A DNA stretch of 24,919 nucleotides from JAWLCG01 sp041687295 (lineage in GTDB: Bacteria > Planctomycetota > Phycisphaerae > SM23-33 > FEN-1343): positions 1 through 24,919 of the forward strand of contig JAWLCG010000023.1 in NCBI GenBank assembly GCA_041687295.1, written 5' to 3'. Position 1 is the first letter of the stretch, and each line of letters starts with the position of its first letter. Shown here piece after piece: positions 22,921 to 24,919 of the stretch. The notes below the pieces were generated by a model. It had not been told where the DNA came from, searched no databases, and was given only the letters and a program-made list of their open reading frames with translations. The translations under genes were made by a program, and so were the position numbers.

Positions 22921-24225
22921 ATGTACGACCTGCGTCCGCCGGCCGTCTACGCCCACCACAGCGTCCTGGCCAACCCCACCTGGCGGGCCCGCGTCGAGCG
23001 GGTGGTGGCGGCCCTGGCCGAGCCCAAGCCCATCACGCCCTACGGCGACGCGGACCTGCCCGGGCTGATCCGCAGCGAGGGGCTGCTGGCCGGCCGGGCG
23101 CCGATGGGCACGCTCGAGCCGATCCCCGACCCGGTGCTGCTGTTCAACACCTTCCGCTTCGACGAGCACCGCCAGGCCCGCACCGACGCCCTGAAGGCCC
23201 AGGCGACTGTCGGCGGCCACCTCCTCGACGCCCTGACCGGCTCGGGCCCCTTCGACTGGTTCGAGGACCGCCTGCCCGACAAGCCCGTCGCCACCTCCCG
23301 CGTCTGCCGGGCCTGCTGGCGGCTGCACTTTCAGCACGGCTGCGTCCACAAGTGCCACTACTGCGGCCTGGGCGGGCTGCTGGCGACGATGGTCAACGTC
23401 GAAGACTACATCGCCCAGCTCGACCGGCTCATCGCCGAGCACCCCTGGCAGGAGACCTACCTGCTCGAGGACGACGCCGACGTGTTGTGCCTCGAGCCCG
23501 AGCTGGGCTGCCTGGCCCCGCTGATCGAGTACTTCGGTACGCTGAAAGACCGCTACCTCATCCTGCACACCAAGAGCTGGAACGTCGACTGGATGCTCGG
23601 CCTGGCCCACAACGGGCGGACCATCCCCGTCTGGAGCCTGGCCGGACCCACCCAGGCTTCGCGCTTCGAGCCCGCCACCGGCACCACCGCCCAGCGCATC
23701 GAGGCCGCCCGCCGCAGCCAGCAGGCCGGCTACCCCGTCCGCTACAAGTTCAAGCCCATCATCCCCGTCGTGGGCTGGCAGGCCGACGCCGAACAAGCCG
23801 TCGCCCAGCTCTTCGAGCACACCCGCCCCGACGTCATCAGCCTGTCGCTCTTCATGTGGACCGACGTCGACGTCATGAAGCGCAACCTCGCCGCCTATCC
23901 GCTCGAGCCGAGCTTCCTCGCCGCCGCCGAGGCCGCCGCCGACGAGCTGGCCGGCGTGAACGCCCGGCCCTTCCCGCACGAGGTCCGCGCCGAGATCTAC
24001 GACCACTACCTCCGCCAGATCCGCCGCCACGACCCCGACGTGCCCGTCTCGCTCTCGACCGAGACCTTCGCCATGTGGCAGGCCTTCGCCGCCCGCCTCG
24101 GCGCCGGACCGACCAACTACGTCTGCGGCTGTGGCCCCAACAGCACCCCCGGCCGCACCCGCCTGACCTGCAACGCCTACACCCACGCCCACCCCGCCCC
24201 CGGCACCCGCTTCGAGGCCTGGTGA
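22921..24225 (+). CDS. Radical SAM protein, spore photoproduct lyase-like
   Basis: A 434-residue radical SAM enzyme. The iron-sulfur motif is GCVHKCHYCGL: Cys141, Cys145 and Cys148 in the C-x3-C-x2-C spacing. Further similarity to spore photoproduct lyase includes the strand LILHTKSWNVDWML, IPVWSLAGPTQASRFEPATG, AQRIEAARRSQQAGYPV, KPIIPVVGW and DVISLSLFMW. It would generate a 5'-deoxyadenosyl radical from SAM. Unlike the classical lyase, no Cys is obvious at the hydrogen-donor position: the TYLLEDDADVLCLEP region has Asp there, though Cys190 is close. Extra cysteines occur before the motif (Cys129, Cys132) and at the end (VCGCG and LTC: Cys402, Cys404, Cys417). Start: ATG 22921 preceded by GGGAGAG. 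The organism need not form spores; the family is broader than the repair enzyme. The substrate is uncertain. Confidence 0.85.
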   Translation: MYDLRPPAVYAHHSVLANPTWRARVERVVAALAEPKPITPYGDADLPGLIRSEGLLAGRAPMGTLEPIPDPVLLFNTFRFDEHRQARTDALKAQATVGGHLLDALTGSGPFDWFEDRLPDKPVATSRVCRACWRLHFQHGCVHKCHYCGLGGLLATMVNVEDYIAQLDRLIAEHPWQETYLLEDDADVLCLEPELGCLAPLIEYFGTLKDRYLILHTKSWNVDWMLGLAHNGRTIPVWSLAGPTQASRFEPATGTTAQRIEAARRSQQAGYPVRYKFKPIIPVVGWQADAEQAVAQLFEHTRPDVISLSLFMWTDVDVMKRNLAAYPLEPSFLAAAEAAADELAGVNARPFPHEVRAEIYDHYLRQIRRHDPDVPVSLSTETFAMWQAFAARLGAGPTNYVCGCGPNSTPGRTRLTCNAYTHAHPAPGTRFEAW

Positions 24226-24289
24226 CCCCCAGAGACCCGGGGTCCGCAAATTCTGGATGGGGGGGAGTTTCTCAGGAGGTACCCAATCC

Positions 24290-24823
24290 ATGCAGGCGGA
24301 AAATGCGAGCAGCAGTGCGGGCCTGGATGCCTACGATGCCGGGGCCGTTCTGGCCCGCTACCGGGCTCCGCGACTCGGAGGGGCCGGCCGGGACTTTCAG
24401 CTTTACGCCGACCGGGTCGTGGCGGTCTCCCACTGGCGAAGAGGGCATTACCAGGAGGTCACGCTTCTGCATCGCCTGGACCCGCAGCCGCAGTGGGCGC
24501 GGGGGCACCGCGGCCATTGGCAGGAAGGCCTGAAGAAGGGCTTCTGGCCGGGACTGGCGGTCAGCCTGGTGTCGTCCTGGGCGTTCCGGGCGCCCTGGGT
24601 CGGGCTGCCGGGGCTGGCAGTGTTCCTGGCGATTGCGCTGCCGGACATCATCGGGAGCTTTCGGCCTCTTCGGTGGGCCTCGTTTCAGCCTCGCCATGAG
24701 GGACGGGAGCTGGACGTCGTCGAGGACCCGCACCGCTCGCAGGAGTGGGAGGCGTTTGTGCTGGCCGTCAGCCGACAGATCCAGAAGCAGCCACCGACCC
24801 CCGCCGCCGCGCCCGAGCCCTGA
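24290..24823 (+). CDS. Small membrane protein of unknown function, two predicted helices
   Basis: A 177-residue protein I do not recognise. The N-terminal ~80 residues are soluble (AYDAGAVLARYRAPRLGG, FQLYADRVVAVSHWRRG, EVTLLHRLDP) and look like a small beta-rich domain. Two hydrophobic stretches follow at about 86-100 and 103-124 (GLAVSLVSSWAF and GLAVFLAIALPDIIGSF), then a polar C-terminal tail ending in Pro/Ala. AGGAGG (24274-24279) lies 10 bases before ATG 24290, a strong if slightly long spacing; an in-frame ATG at 24257 has no good site. It lies 64 bases after the radical SAM gene on the same strand and may be co-transcribed. Confidence 0.75.
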   Translation: MQAENASSSAGLDAYDAGAVLARYRAPRLGGAGRDFQLYADRVVAVSHWRRGHYQEVTLLHRLDPQPQWARGHRGHWQEGLKKGFWPGLAVSLVSSWAFRAPWVGLPGLAVFLAIALPDIIGSFRPLRWASFQPRHEGRELDVVEDPHRSQEWEAFVLAVSRQIQKQPPTPAAAPEP

Positions 24824-24846
24824 CCGGAGTTCGGGGGACACCGGTG

Positions 24847-24919
24847 AAGGTGGGGCTGCGCTTACGCTGCGCCCCAGCCTACGAAGACGGCCCCCGCCGT
24901 AGGCTGGGGCGCAGCGTAA
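24847..24919. repeat. Palindromic repeat family R, copy 3 (cut by the window end)
   Basis: The left arm is complete (24847-24882) and differs slightly from copies 1 and 2 (GGGGCTGCGCTTACGC). The right arm begins GTAGGCTGGGGCGCAGCG at 24899 and is cut off at 24919. It begins 23 bases after the stop of the membrane protein gene. Confidence 0.88.

Noticed and set aside
24224..24244. GACCCC...GGGGTC dyad after the radical SAM gene as a terminator
   Set aside because: Only a six-base stem with no T tract; it is too weak to call.
15165..24919. CRISPR array or tRNA genes
   Set aside because: The repeats seen are long inverted palindromes without regular spacers, and I found no cloverleaf-like sequence with a T-loop motif.

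Overview
This window is very GC-rich bacterial chromosomal DNA that codes densely on both strands. It carries no tRNA, rRNA, CRISPR array or transposase that I can see. The mix of genes suggests a Planctomycetota-like (Phycisphaerae-type) environmental bacterium: glycoside hydrolases beside a Gfo/Idh/MocA dehydrogenase, a beta-propeller lipoprotein, a bacterial SLC12-type transporter, an orphan NarL-type regulator, and many short palindromic repeats just after genes. That assignment is inference; no marker gene in the window settles it.

Left part (1-5570), all on the minus strand: in transcription order, a Gfo/Idh/MocA oxidoreductase, a clan GH-A type glycoside hydrolase and a GH36-type alpha-galactosidase-like enzyme. 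None has a visible signal peptide, so this looks like an intracellular sugar or glycoside catabolic set. A 905-base gap (5571-6475) full of repeats and hairpins separates it from the next genes.

Middle part (6476-15164), all on the plus strand: endonuclease IV (nfo), an unrecognised 224-residue protein, a cation-chloride-cotransporter (SLC12) homologue, a 681-base gap with two DnaA-box-like sequences, an orphan LuxR/NarL-type response regulator, a PQQ-like beta-propeller lipoprotein behind a good sigma70-type promoter, and purH behind a terminator-like hairpin. These look like separate units, not one operon.

Right part (15421-24823), all plus: the most interesting region. Three genes (15421, 17594 and 20517) appear to carry four modules of one poorly characterised family, which I compare with the papain/C39-like fold of the BtrH N-terminal type. 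One copy has a signal peptide, one gene is a tandem duplication, and one is a single-module protein. Interleaved are a SAM-dependent methyltransferase (overlapping the duplicated gene by ATGA), a GyrI-like ligand-binding protein and an aminoglycoside-phosphotransferase-like kinase. A spore-photoproduct-lyase-like radical SAM protein with extra cysteines and a small two-helix membrane protein follow. The co-location of a methyltransferase, ligand binder, kinase and repeated papain-like modules is the best candidate here for an undescribed system; its function cannot be read from sequence alone.

Several palindromic repeat families punctuate the window. Three copies of a roughly 87-base inverted repeat and two copies of a 31-base palindrome all lie within about 41 bases after stop codons. 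There are also a 29-base pair of elements, a 16-base triplicate and degenerate CACAGAG-rich tracts.
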